This document shows, piece by piece, positions 36,146 through 44,136 of a stretch of DNA of 64,000 nt. The DNA is from Johnsonella ignava ATCC 51276. GTDB lineage: Bacteria; Bacillota; Clostridia; Lachnospirales; Lachnospiraceae. The translations under genes were made by a program, and so were the position numbers. The stretch covers positions 47,988 through 111,987 of the forward strand of contig NZ_JH378829.1 of assembly GCF_000235445.1 (NCBI RefSeq), in the 5' to 3' direction. Numbering within the stretch: position 1 is the stretch's first letter; every line of letters begins with the position of its first letter. The notes beneath the pieces are model-generated. The model was given only the letters and a program-made list of their open reading frames with translations, was not told where the DNA came from and made no database searches.

Positions 36146-36979
36146 ATGAAACAAAAAACGGCACTTATAACAGGAGCTTCAAGAGGAATCGGCAGGGCTG
36201 CCGCATTAAAATTTGCCAAAAACGGGTATAATCTTATAATCAACTGTATTCACAATAAAGATAAACTGCTTGGTGTTAAAGACGAGGTATTAAAACTTCA
36301 GCAGGAATATCTTTTAAAAAATAATACCGGTAATACCTATACTGAAAAACAGAATTTGTGTCAAAGTGATAATATACTCTCATGTTGGGAAGTGGTATGT
36401 GATACCGGAAATTTTTCAGAATGTAACAAAGCCTCCGGTGAAAACAGCTTTTTAGATATATTCCGAGAGCTTGACAAAAAAAATCTTACTATAGATGTAC
36501 TTGTAAATAATTCGGGTGTATCCTATATAGGTCTTATCCAGGATATGTCTTATGAAAACTGGAAAAATATAATTGATACAAATCTCGGTTCTGTATTTAA
36601 TATGACCAGACTCGTAATTCCGCTTATGTTAAAATCATACCGTGGAAAGATTATAAATATATCCTCTGTATGGGGAATATGCGGTGCTTCATGTGAAACT
36701 GCATATTCCGCATCAAAAGGCGGTGTAAACGCATTTACAAAAGCACTCGCAAAAGAGCTTGCACCAAGCAATATATATGTAAATGCAATAGCCTGCGGTG
36801 CAATTGATACCGATATGAACAAAGGGCTTGAAAAACAAGCCCTTGATATATTAAAAAGTGAGATACCGGCAGGTCGTCTAGGTAAGCCTGAAGATATAGC
36901 TGAGCTGATATTTTACCTCGCAGACAGAGACAATTACACAAACGGTGCCATAATAACCGTAGACGGAGGCTGGATTTAA
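36146..36979 (+). CDS. Short-chain dehydrogenase/reductase with internal insertion
   Basis: A 277-residue SDR of the FabG-like classical type. The NAD(P) motif TGASRGIGRAAALKFA is at residues 8-23, NNSG near residue 122, the catalytic Ser in INISSVWG, and YSASKGGV supplies Tyr and Lys. The end has VDGGWI. Between the second strand and the NNSG motif, about 40 extra residues (roughly 48-90, Asn/Gln/Lys-rich with several Cys) are inserted, making it longer than usual. The substrate is unknown. It is not obviously in an operon. Confidence 0.85.
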   Translation: MKQKTALITGASRGIGRAAALKFAKNGYNLIINCIHNKDKLLGVKDEVLKLQQEYLLKNNTGNTYTEKQNLCQSDNILSCWEVVCDTGNFSECNKASGENSFLDIFRELDKKNLTIDVLVNNSGVSYIGLIQDMSYENWKNIIDTNLGSVFNMTRLVIPLMLKSYRGKIINISSVWGICGASCETAYSASKGGVNAFTKALAKELAPSNIYVNAIACGAIDTDMNKGLEKQALDILKSEIPAGRLGKPEDIAELIFYLADRDNYTNGAIITVDGGWI

Positions 36980-37029
36980 AATCGACTTAATCTTAATTAA
37001 ATACAAAAATGAAATACATAAAATGCATA

Positions 37030-38007
37030 TTATTTAAGAGCTGCAAGTGCCTCCTGAGCCCATGATGCATTTTGCATCACAGCACGTCCTACTCCAATCA
37101 AATCAGCAACATTTTCTTTAAGTAATTTCTCAGCTTCCTCGCCTGAGGTGATTCCGCCGGTTAAAATAACAGGAACCTTTACGGCTTTCTTTGCCTCTGC
37201 ACTAAGCTCCGAAAACCATCCCGGCTGTGTTTTTGTGTCCACCGTATAGCCGCAATGACCTCCTGATATATCAAGTAAGTCGATCCCTGCCTCCTCAAAA
37301 ATCCCGGAGGCTGCGGCGACCTCATCCACCTTGCTGCCTCCCTCCATATAATCACAAGCTCCAAAACGAAGAGCAATTATAAAATCCTCTCCTGTCGCCT
37401 TACGCACCTCATGAATAATTTCAGTATGAATCCGGGTACGACCTTCCAATGCAGTACCGCAATATTCATCCGTTCTCTTGTTTGTAAGCGGCGAATAAAA
37501 CTGATTCAATAAATAACCATGTGCCGAGTGTATTTCCACTCCGTCAAAGCCCGCCTTTTTTGCACGAAGTGCAGCATCTGTAAAAGATTTTATAACTACT
37601 GCAATATCTTTTTTAGTCATCTCATGCGGTACTGGTTGTTTATCATATAAAACTATAGGGCTTGGAGCAATTGTCGGCAATCCGGTATATCTTGCCGCAG
37701 CTCCTGCATGATTAATTTGTGCCAGAATTACAGCCTGCTGTGAGCAAACAGCGGCAGTCAGATTCTTATAAGAATCAATTACTCCGTCATCTGCCATAGA
37801 AAGCTGTCCGATTGAAGCCATACCGTCTGGGGAAACATACTCATGTTCCAAAATAATTAAAGCAGTAGCTTTTGCTCTGACTTTATAATAATCTATCAGC
37901 ACATCACCCGGTACTCCATCAATAGATTTACCTGTTGCCATCGGTGGCATCACAATACGATTTCTAAGAATTATATTTTTCAGTTTCAACGGTTGATTCA
38001 GTAACAT
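37030..38007 (-). CDS. NADH:flavin oxidoreductase (Old Yellow Enzyme family)
   Basis: The ATG at 38007 follows TATGGAGATAAAAAA, a good SD; the frame runs upstream into unrelated sequence (see the SLATT-like entry). The 325-residue FMN barrel begins LNQPLKLKNIILRNRIVMPPMAT and has QINHAGAAARY, DGVEIHSAHGYLLNQFYSPL (substrate and FMN residues), and TGGITSGEEAEKLL near the phosphate site. It is the short form without the Fe-S/FAD half. Substrates of this family are enones, nitro compounds or similar. G+C is a little above that of the neighbouring host genes. Confidence 0.87.
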   Translation of the reverse strand: MLLNQPLKLKNIILRNRIVMPPMATGKSIDGVPGDVLIDYYKVRAKATALIILEHEYVSPDGMASIGQLSMADDGVIDSYKNLTAAVCSQQAVILAQINHAGAAARYTGLPTIAPSPIVLYDKQPVPHEMTKKDIAVVIKSFTDAALRAKKAGFDGVEIHSAHGYLLNQFYSPLTNKRTDEYCGTALEGRTRIHTEIIHEVRKATGEDFIIALRFGACDYMEGGSKVDEVAAASGIFEEAGIDLLDISGGHCGYTVDTKTQPGWFSELSAEAKKAVKVPVILTGGITSGEEAEKLLKENVADLIGVGRAVMQNASWAQEALAALK

Positions 38008-38235
38008 TTTTTTATCTCCATAAATTAAAAAGTCCATTAATCTGCCATCTGAGATGGGGAAACCGGCAAAGCCGTAATCCTTCAGATAGCTTGTTAAGGC
38101 AAGAAGTGCTGTTGAACATAGTCCACCAGCGCATAACAGGATCTGTTTATTTGAAATGAGTACTCCCAAAAAACCACCTGTTGATATTGCTGATAGACCA
38201 ATCTGTCCCCATTTTATCCAAATTATTACGCCCAT
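38008..38235 (-). pseudogene. SLATT-like two-helix fragment (probable remnant)
   Basis: Read in the same frame as the oxidoreductase, 76 codons encode two hydrophobic helices: IKWGQIGLSAISTGGFLGVL then LCAGGLCSTALLALTSYLKDYG. This pattern resembles SLATT domains, the two-helix effectors of SMODS/SLOG-linked defence systems. The rest of such a protein is missing: after the second helix the sequence diverges, and upstream an in-frame TGA interrupts it while another frame (KMADRLNGRNN) looks like its continuation. I read it as debris beside the BREX island. Identification is from memory of the family pattern. Confidence 0.42.
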
Positions 38236-38374
38236 TCAGTCGATCTGCCATCTTAAAATGGCATGTATAGGTATATACAAGTTTTCCATATTCTTATTGT
38301 ATTTGAGAATATAATTTTTCACTATATTCCAACGAACTTTTCCCCATTGGCGCATTTCCTCCATATCTTTAGCA

Positions 38375-40495
38375 TTACTCTACCCCCAACGCCTTAAACA
38401 CCGCATCCTCCGCACTGCTGTAGAAAATCAGATTAAAACTGCCCACCAACTCCGGTGGAACGGTGCCAAGGTCTGCTGCACTGGTAATCGGAAGCAACAC
38501 TTTCTTTGCTCCGCTATCAAGGCATACCTGTAAACTATTAGCAAGCTCGTCCACTTTAAGAATCGTGCCGCTGATACTGATTTCTCCCAGCACGGCAAGT
38601 GTATTGACCGTAGGCCGTCCAAGAGCGATGCTGCATAGCGCAATCAATGTAGGCAATGCCAGCTTTCCGGTCATGCCAATACCCTGTAAATCCTGATAGT
38701 TGATGATGTAATCCCGCATCGTGGTGCTTATGCTGCCACTGATTCGATTTCCGTTAGCTTTCAGGAAATTAAACGCCGTATTCGTGGATTCCTTGCAGTC
38801 ACGGTCGCTGCCAAGGCCAGTGCGCTCAAATTTTCCGTTACCGGGCAGCATCTGGCTTTCAAGGCGGAATACGCCGATCATACCGGACTTGCCCTGACTT
38901 ACGGTATATACCTGTCCAGGATTGCAGATGCCATCGGGGATGAGTTTGCCGCCGCCCTGCTCCGGCACAGAGACGAATTTTTCTTCAAAGGTATCAAGGT
39001 CGATATAGCTGAAATTCACATCATAGAACTCCATTCCACCCAGTTTTTTCAGCTGTTCCTTGATGCGGCGGCGCATCTCCAGCGCAAATACTAGGATTTC
39101 TTCGATCTGTTCTTTTGTGAACTCACCATCCGGATACAGCAATTTTACATAGCCGCCCACAATCTTGCGGACAGCAATCGTATCACGCTGGTTCAGGTTC
39201 TTTCCAAGCCGGAAATACTTATCCAACGCATCGCCATACTGTTCTTTCCGCAGTTCTCGAATAAACTCTGCCAAGTAATCTGTGATAAAGCCGTAGTCGT
39301 TGGTAAAATGTTCCGGACGGAACTTCGGAATCTCCCAGCCTGGAATGTAGCAATGCAGACGATCAAGAAAGGCCGTGTCCGTTCCCATCTCCGGCGGAAA
39401 CGGATCAAACAGGGAGGAAGTTTTGAGCAGTACATCTACGCTCTGATTGATGTTTCCCACAAAGACCATAGAAGCCGATGCTGCCTTTTCCTCTTTGCCA
39501 CGGGCAAAGGAGCCGGAAGCCATATAGTCTTTCATAATCTGAATGCCGTCTTTGTCTTTAAACTTGATTCCGGCAACCTCATCAAAGGCAACGCAGTCCC
39601 ATAAGCCCACTAAACCCACGGTTTTGCGCCCCATGTTGTAAAACAGATTTGCAACGGTCGTCTGACCACCGGACACAAGGATACTGTTTGGGCTGATTTC
39701 TTTATAAATATGAGATTTACCGGTGCTGCGCGGCCCCAGCTCACAGAGATTGAAGTTGTTCTCCACCAACGGCAGCATACGTGCAAACAGCAGCCACTTT
39801 TCCCGATTGTTCAGCTGTTCCGGCTCATATCCGCAGGAACGCAGCATAACATTCATCCACTCTTCCTGTGTGAACGCCTTGCGTCCCTCGCGGACTTCTT
39901 CGATGTCGATATGGGGCATCTGGATCGGAGTCAGCTTATGTATGCTTATGGGTGAGATATTCTTCTGCTTTTTCTGTTTAGAGGAAATAGGCTGTCCATC
40001 TATATCTGTGATTCCAAAGCCGCTGTCTCCCTCAGACTCATATTCCAGCTGCACGATGCACCAGATACCGCCGCAAAGCAGCCGTTCATATTTTTCCGGA
40101 TAATCATCCGTAATCGGCACATTGGTAAGTCCAAGGTTAGAGAACTCCGCAAAAAAGCAGTCCTTTTTAATGTCCAGATGTACTGTCACCATATCAATAA
40201 TGCTATGGCTCCCGTTCTTGCGCAGCTGGGAGAGAATTTTCTGAGCCTCATCTGGGCGAACAAAATTGTCTGCCAGAATGCGTTTCACATTCTGAACGCC
40301 CTGCTCAATGATTGTCTCATCGTCTGAACTGCAATACTGCCCCAGCAGGAACTCCAGCACATAGACCGGAACATTTGCCCCTTCTCTTATTTTCTTTGTC
40401 AGGTCTTTGCGGACGATTCGACCGTCAAAGTTGCTGCGCAGTTTCCTGCACAGTTCTTCACGAGTATCGTCTGCCGCCATATCCATCATTTCCAT
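38375..40495 (-). CDS. brxL: BrxL, Lon-like ATPase of BREX type 1
   Basis: A 706-residue protein, the normal BrxL length. The AAA+ part has Walker A ELGPRSTGKSHIYKE (about residues 252-266) and VAFDEVAGIKF as Walker B. The C-terminal part (from about 560) is Lon-protease-like, ending with the segment DSGAKKVLLP. BrxL forms hexameric DNA-binding machines and is needed for phage exclusion in type 1 systems. It is the last gene of the operon, 23 bp after pglZ, with SD AGGAGG. G+C is well above that of the host genes. Confidence 0.92.
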   Translation of the reverse strand: MEMMDMAADDTREELCRKLRSNFDGRIVRKDLTKKIREGANVPVYVLEFLLGQYCSSDDETIIEQGVQNVKRILADNFVRPDEAQKILSQLRKNGSHSIIDMVTVHLDIKKDCFFAEFSNLGLTNVPITDDYPEKYERLLCGGIWCIVQLEYESEGDSGFGITDIDGQPISSKQKKQKNISPISIHKLTPIQMPHIDIEEVREGRKAFTQEEWMNVMLRSCGYEPEQLNNREKWLLFARMLPLVENNFNLCELGPRSTGKSHIYKEISPNSILVSGGQTTVANLFYNMGRKTVGLVGLWDCVAFDEVAGIKFKDKDGIQIMKDYMASGSFARGKEEKAASASMVFVGNINQSVDVLLKTSSLFDPFPPEMGTDTAFLDRLHCYIPGWEIPKFRPEHFTNDYGFITDYLAEFIRELRKEQYGDALDKYFRLGKNLNQRDTIAVRKIVGGYVKLLYPDGEFTKEQIEEILVFALEMRRRIKEQLKKLGGMEFYDVNFSYIDLDTFEEKFVSVPEQGGGKLIPDGICNPGQVYTVSQGKSGMIGVFRLESQMLPGNGKFERTGLGSDRDCKESTNTAFNFLKANGNRISGSISTTMRDYIINYQDLQGIGMTGKLALPTLIALCSIALGRPTVNTLAVLGEISISGTILKVDELANSLQVCLDSGAKKVLLPITSAADLGTVPPELVGSFNLIFYSSAEDAVFKALGVE

Positions 40496-40518
40496 ACGAA
40501 ATTCCTGCCTCCTCTGTA

Positions 40519-43041
40519 TCAGAATCCGAATCCAAAGTCATCTGCAAAGGCAATGTCCATGATGACAGGCTGCCTCCACTGCTCCAGACCGCTTTCTTCG
40601 TCATAAACCACAAGGTAATACTGCTTGTCCTTGTCGTATTTCTTATTCTTGAATGTGAACCGCATCCGGAAGATACGATTCTGCGCATTTTCCTCACGAC
40701 TGTCCGCAACATAACTGTTTTCGTTCGAGATTTTCTCATTTTCCTCCGAGAGAAAGAAAATGCGGTATTTTGCCGTTTTTACAGTATCACTGACTGCATC
40801 CGACTGAATAAAGTCCATGGAAGTAATTAGGTTCGTAATCTTATGAACGATGCTGACCAGAGCAATCTCTGCACTCTTTGTTTCCATGTGACCGCGCTCC
40901 ATCTTAAACTCCAGCACAGGCACCAGCATTTCCTGCGGTGAGGAACCGCCATGCACATAGTTAGCACCGCCTCCGGCCACCTTAAATACATTGCTGCTAA
41001 CCGGGTAGGAAACCACCTTACTGTCCTTGTTTCCCAGAACACGTCCCATGCTCATATGGTCGATGCCGTCATCTTCCAGTGCCGCCTTGGACACAATAAA
41101 TCTGCGATTGACAAATGCTTTTTCTGCGCTTTTCCCGGAAATTTTGTCACTTTCTGTCAGTTTATCACGATTGTAAATAAAGCCATGATCGGCAGTGACG
41201 ATAAAATGATAGGTGTTGCCGCTGACGGAGACTCGATGGATCAAATCCATGATTTCCTGAACGGCTTCCTCGCACGCATTAAACACCTCGTCCTCGGTGT
41301 TTGCCTTGTCTCCGCGCGCGTCAATCTGATTATGATATACATAGATAATCTGACGTCTTGTCAGCACATCTCGCAGCTCTGCCACTTTCAGGTTTTTGAT
41401 ATCATCAAACTGCACACAGACACTATCCGGGTTATAGTTTTGCAGCACCTGCTGCCGACCTGCCAGGTTATCGCAAAGAATACCATCTGCCAGCACCTGA
41501 AAATCATCCGTCATCTCCAGTGTCTTATGCGGTAAAACTGCTGCCATGCCGAGCCTTGTATAAGACGGCAGGACACTCAGCTGTACAGAAAGTTTTGCCG
41601 TGCATTTCGGGTCATCCTGCATTCGGGCAAACAATTCCTGTCCAACTTCGTAACGCATGGCATCCGAAATGATGACCACCGTGCGTTCTTTTGTATATCG
41701 CAGGTTGGCATTGTAAAACTCCCGCTGCAACGGAATTGCAGAAAATGCGGCATCCTGCTGGATTCCGGCATTCCAAGCAGGGAGCAGACATGCCAGATAT
41801 TCGTTCGTGTAGATATTTTCCACCAGTTCCCGAAGCGGCTCAAAACTTTCCGTACTCTCCAGCTGGTCATAATAATAGTAGAATTTCCGATACTGCTGAT
41901 CCATATTGTAATCCGCAGCAAGATATCGGTCGATGATTGGCTTTAAGCCATCTGCGGCATGGTAATCCGCTTCCTTCACCATGCTGCACGCACTGGAAAG
42001 CATCTGATAGGTCTTCCCTGTCTTTCTGCCAAAGTGCATTTTGACCCGTTTTTCACAAAGTTCCGGAATGGTAAGTCCGTTTGCGATTGCACCAATGTCT
42101 TCCGAAACAAGTCTGCCAATGAGCCACTTTACCAGCACCTGATCCACAGCAAGGAAAGTGTCGCACTCCACCAAATCGTCCACTCGCATTCCTGCAAATG
42201 CAGGAAGGACATTCAGTCCTTTGGCAACGTGCTCCGACAAAGCATCGTATTTGTCCCGGTACAGGACGCTGTTCATAAGGCTATCGAGAAATGCGATGAT
42301 ATTACCGGACTTGTAGGAGACAAAGCTCTTCCATGCTGCCGGAAACTCTGCATGCACATATCGCCCGGTATAAGTAACGAACAACGTTACCAGAAGCCGT
42401 TCCAAACTCGGTTTTGTATCGGTGTAACCAAAATGCTGCTCACAAAGCTGCCAGAACGCAGACAGCAGATCGTATTTTTCAAACTCCTGCAAGAGAGCAT
42501 TGTCCGCCAGCTCACCATCCGTTAACACGATGCGCACGACTTCCTCAAAAGAGCAGGTACGTGCCTTGCAGACGGCACTCAGCAGGCCGACAAGTATATT
42601 TTCTTCATTAAAGTTCTCAATTTCCAGATCATAGAACCGCTGAGTACGCTCCTTGTTGGCGAAAAACTTGATGTGCTTCTCAATAACCGGCTTGTACTTT
42701 TCCTCAATACCCAGGTCAACCGACAGCAGGGATGCACGGTCAGCAAAGAACCGTCTGGAATACAGCATTGTATCTTCCAGATGGTTATCCCTTACATCCG
42801 GTTTGGGGAACGGTGCATAGATCAGATAATTCGTGGTCTTATCAACACGCTCCAGAAAATACTTTGTATAGAACTGGTTATCCGGCTGGAGATGGTAAAT
42901 CTTCGCATTCTGAAGCTCCACCGTCTCCATGTCCTCGGCAAATTCCGCCTTGTCATCGTACCAAAAAACCAGTTTCCGGGTCTCCCCGGTAAATTCCGCA
43001 TTCAGGCGGTCTATAATTTGTTTCAGGTTTAATTCTGCCAT
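40519..43041 (-). CDS. pglZ: PglZ, alkaline-phosphatase-superfamily BREX protein
   Basis: An 840-residue protein. The PglZ domain is in the second half: VVIISDAMRYEVGQELFARM (about 455-475, metal Asp) and IVTADHGFIYNRDK (about residue 614, metal Asp/His). The N-terminus (LNLKQIIDRLN...RKLVFWYDD) is typical of BrxZ. PglZ is a core component of all BREX systems; a nuclease or phosphatase role has been proposed. It is followed closely by brxL and preceded by the small DUF3791 gene, which is unusual because pglX and pglZ are often adjacent. Confidence 0.93.
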   Translation of the reverse strand: MAELNLKQIIDRLNAEFTGETRKLVFWYDDKAEFAEDMETVELQNAKIYHLQPDNQFYTKYFLERVDKTTNYLIYAPFPKPDVRDNHLEDTMLYSRRFFADRASLLSVDLGIEEKYKPVIEKHIKFFANKERTQRFYDLEIENFNEENILVGLLSAVCKARTCSFEEVVRIVLTDGELADNALLQEFEKYDLLSAFWQLCEQHFGYTDTKPSLERLLVTLFVTYTGRYVHAEFPAAWKSFVSYKSGNIIAFLDSLMNSVLYRDKYDALSEHVAKGLNVLPAFAGMRVDDLVECDTFLAVDQVLVKWLIGRLVSEDIGAIANGLTIPELCEKRVKMHFGRKTGKTYQMLSSACSMVKEADYHAADGLKPIIDRYLAADYNMDQQYRKFYYYYDQLESTESFEPLRELVENIYTNEYLACLLPAWNAGIQQDAAFSAIPLQREFYNANLRYTKERTVVIISDAMRYEVGQELFARMQDDPKCTAKLSVQLSVLPSYTRLGMAAVLPHKTLEMTDDFQVLADGILCDNLAGRQQVLQNYNPDSVCVQFDDIKNLKVAELRDVLTRRQIIYVYHNQIDARGDKANTEDEVFNACEEAVQEIMDLIHRVSVSGNTYHFIVTADHGFIYNRDKLTESDKISGKSAEKAFVNRRFIVSKAALEDDGIDHMSMGRVLGNKDSKVVSYPVSSNVFKVAGGGANYVHGGSSPQEMLVPVLEFKMERGHMETKSAEIALVSIVHKITNLITSMDFIQSDAVSDTVKTAKYRIFFLSEENEKISNENSYVADSREENAQNRIFRMRFTFKNKKYDKDKQYYLVVYDEESGLEQWRQPVIMDIAFADDFGFGF

Positions 43042-43095
43042 ATCAATTTCCTTTACTTGATAGATTCCGCCCTTTGGGGAATATCATACAGGCAG

Positions 43096-43317
43096 CTACG
43101 CCTTGATCCGTTTGTTGCCTGTGATGCTGCTAATATAATCGTCAATATCCTGCACGATGCAATGATCCCCCATTGTGTGCAGTGATTCAAAATATTTTGT
43201 GATATACCCATAGATACCATACTCGTCAAAGGTCTTTGCCACATCGGCACCGGAAAGCCCTTTGAAATGACGGTACCGCTCCATGCAATAAATCAAAAAA
43301 TTGGATTCTTTGCTCAT
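43096..43317 (-). CDS. DUF3791 protein
   Basis: A 73-residue protein (MSKESNFLIYCMERYRHF...) matching the DUF3791 pattern: FLIYCxExYR, LSGADVAKTFDEYGIYGYI, and LHTMGDHCIVQDIDDYI. Its biochemical function is unknown. Such genes often lie next to DUF3990 genes, as here, which suggests a toxin-antitoxin-like or accessory unit. It stands three bases after the stop of the 79-aa gene and 54 bp before pglZ, inside the BREX operon. Confidence 0.75.
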   Translation of the reverse strand: MSKESNFLIYCMERYRHFKGLSGADVAKTFDEYGIYGYITKYFESLHTMGDHCIVQDIDDYISSITGNKRIKA

Positions 43318-43320
43318 CTC

Positions 43321-43560
43321 TCACGCCTCCTCTGGGTAATCATAGGAACCTGTCAGAAGTTCATCTTGATACATGGTATACAGCGTCATCGGGCTGTAAT
43401 GCCACAATTTTGATTTTTCATCCGAAAGTTCCTGATAGAGCTTGGACTGATAAAAGCGGGAAATCGCTTTCTCATCATCCACATTGCTGTTTTTTGTAAT
43501 CTGTTCGATGATGGGCGGCACAATGATTGCAAGCATTGCGCTGAACTGATCTTCATTCAT
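43321..43560 (-). CDS. Small acidic protein of the DUF3990/DUF3791 cassette
   Basis: A 79-residue protein (MNEDQFSAMLAIIVPPIIEQI...) with a central KLYQELSDEKSKLWHYSPMTLYTMY segment and an acidic end (DYPEEA). I do not know a family name. Its start overlaps the stop of the DUF3990 gene by four bases (ATGA), and the DUF3791 gene follows after three bases, so the three are translated as a block. An antitoxin or adaptor role is a guess from the context. Confidence 0.7.
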   Translation of the reverse strand: MNEDQFSAMLAIIVPPIIEQITKNSNVDDEKAISRFYQSKLYQELSDEKSKLWHYSPMTLYTMYQDELLTGSYDYPEEA

Positions 43561-44039
43561 ACAAGCTCCCTCCCTTCAAAATGCAGGTATTGCAGAGACT
43601 TTTCTGTTGCAAACACCAGTTGATTGAACAATTTCCGAATCTTAAGTGCCGCCAGTGTCTGTTGCTTATCAAGCACTTCGGTCATATACAGGGTAATGGT
43701 GCGGTACACATCATCATTTGCCACTGCGCCATAAATCAGGTCATGCTGCTTTCCCTGATAAGTTCCCTGACGGTTCTCAGCTACAAAATCCAACCATGCT
43801 TCATCAGGGCTGTCAAAGCACAGCAAACTGCACTCCTTGAAAGCCACTGCTTCCTCTACGGAATAAATGTTCAGCGTAGCGGCCCCTGTTTTGCGGCGGT
43901 CAGCAACCTTTTGAGCGAAGTTCACTGCCTGATCACGGTTGGTGGTGGTATAAAATCCAAAACCGAAGTCCAGATAGCGATTTTGCCGGATAAATTTCGG
44001 TTGTTTTACGATAACATTGCTTCCATGGTACAAAATCAT
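43557..44039 (-). CDS. DUF3990 protein, ADP-ribosyltransferase-like
   Basis: A 160-residue protein beginning MILYHGSNVIVKQPKF, then DFGFGFYTTTNRDQAVNFAQKVADR. The pair YHGS ... GFYTT with a following Ala/Gln helix resembles the His and Tyr of the H-Y-E ADP-ribosyltransferase/PARP fold, to which I recall DUF3990 being assigned. If active it would modify a protein or nucleic acid with NAD. It starts 97 bp after the pglX stop with SD AGGAGG and overlaps the next small gene. Its presence in the BREX operon suggests a second defence or guard layer. Confidence 0.78.
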   Translation of the reverse strand: MILYHGSNVIVKQPKFIRQNRYLDFGFGFYTTTNRDQAVNFAQKVADRRKTGAATLNIYSVEEAVAFKECSLLCFDSPDEAWLDFVAENRQGTYQGKQHDLIYGAVANDDVYRTITLYMTEVLDKQQTLAALKIRKLFNQLVFATEKSLQYLHFEGRELV

Positions 44040-44136
44040 TTCAAACGCCTCCTGTTCCTCTTATTTCTTTTCCTTCACCATCTCGGCTGCCGCATCGATG
44101 TCGGCGCTCGTCAAGGCGTGATGCGTGCAAGCACGA

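Noticed and set aside
43053..43250. 65-residue ORF overlapping the DUF3791 gene
   Set aside because: It is a different frame of the same DNA; the DUF3791 frame has a clear family match and correct spacing from its neighbour.
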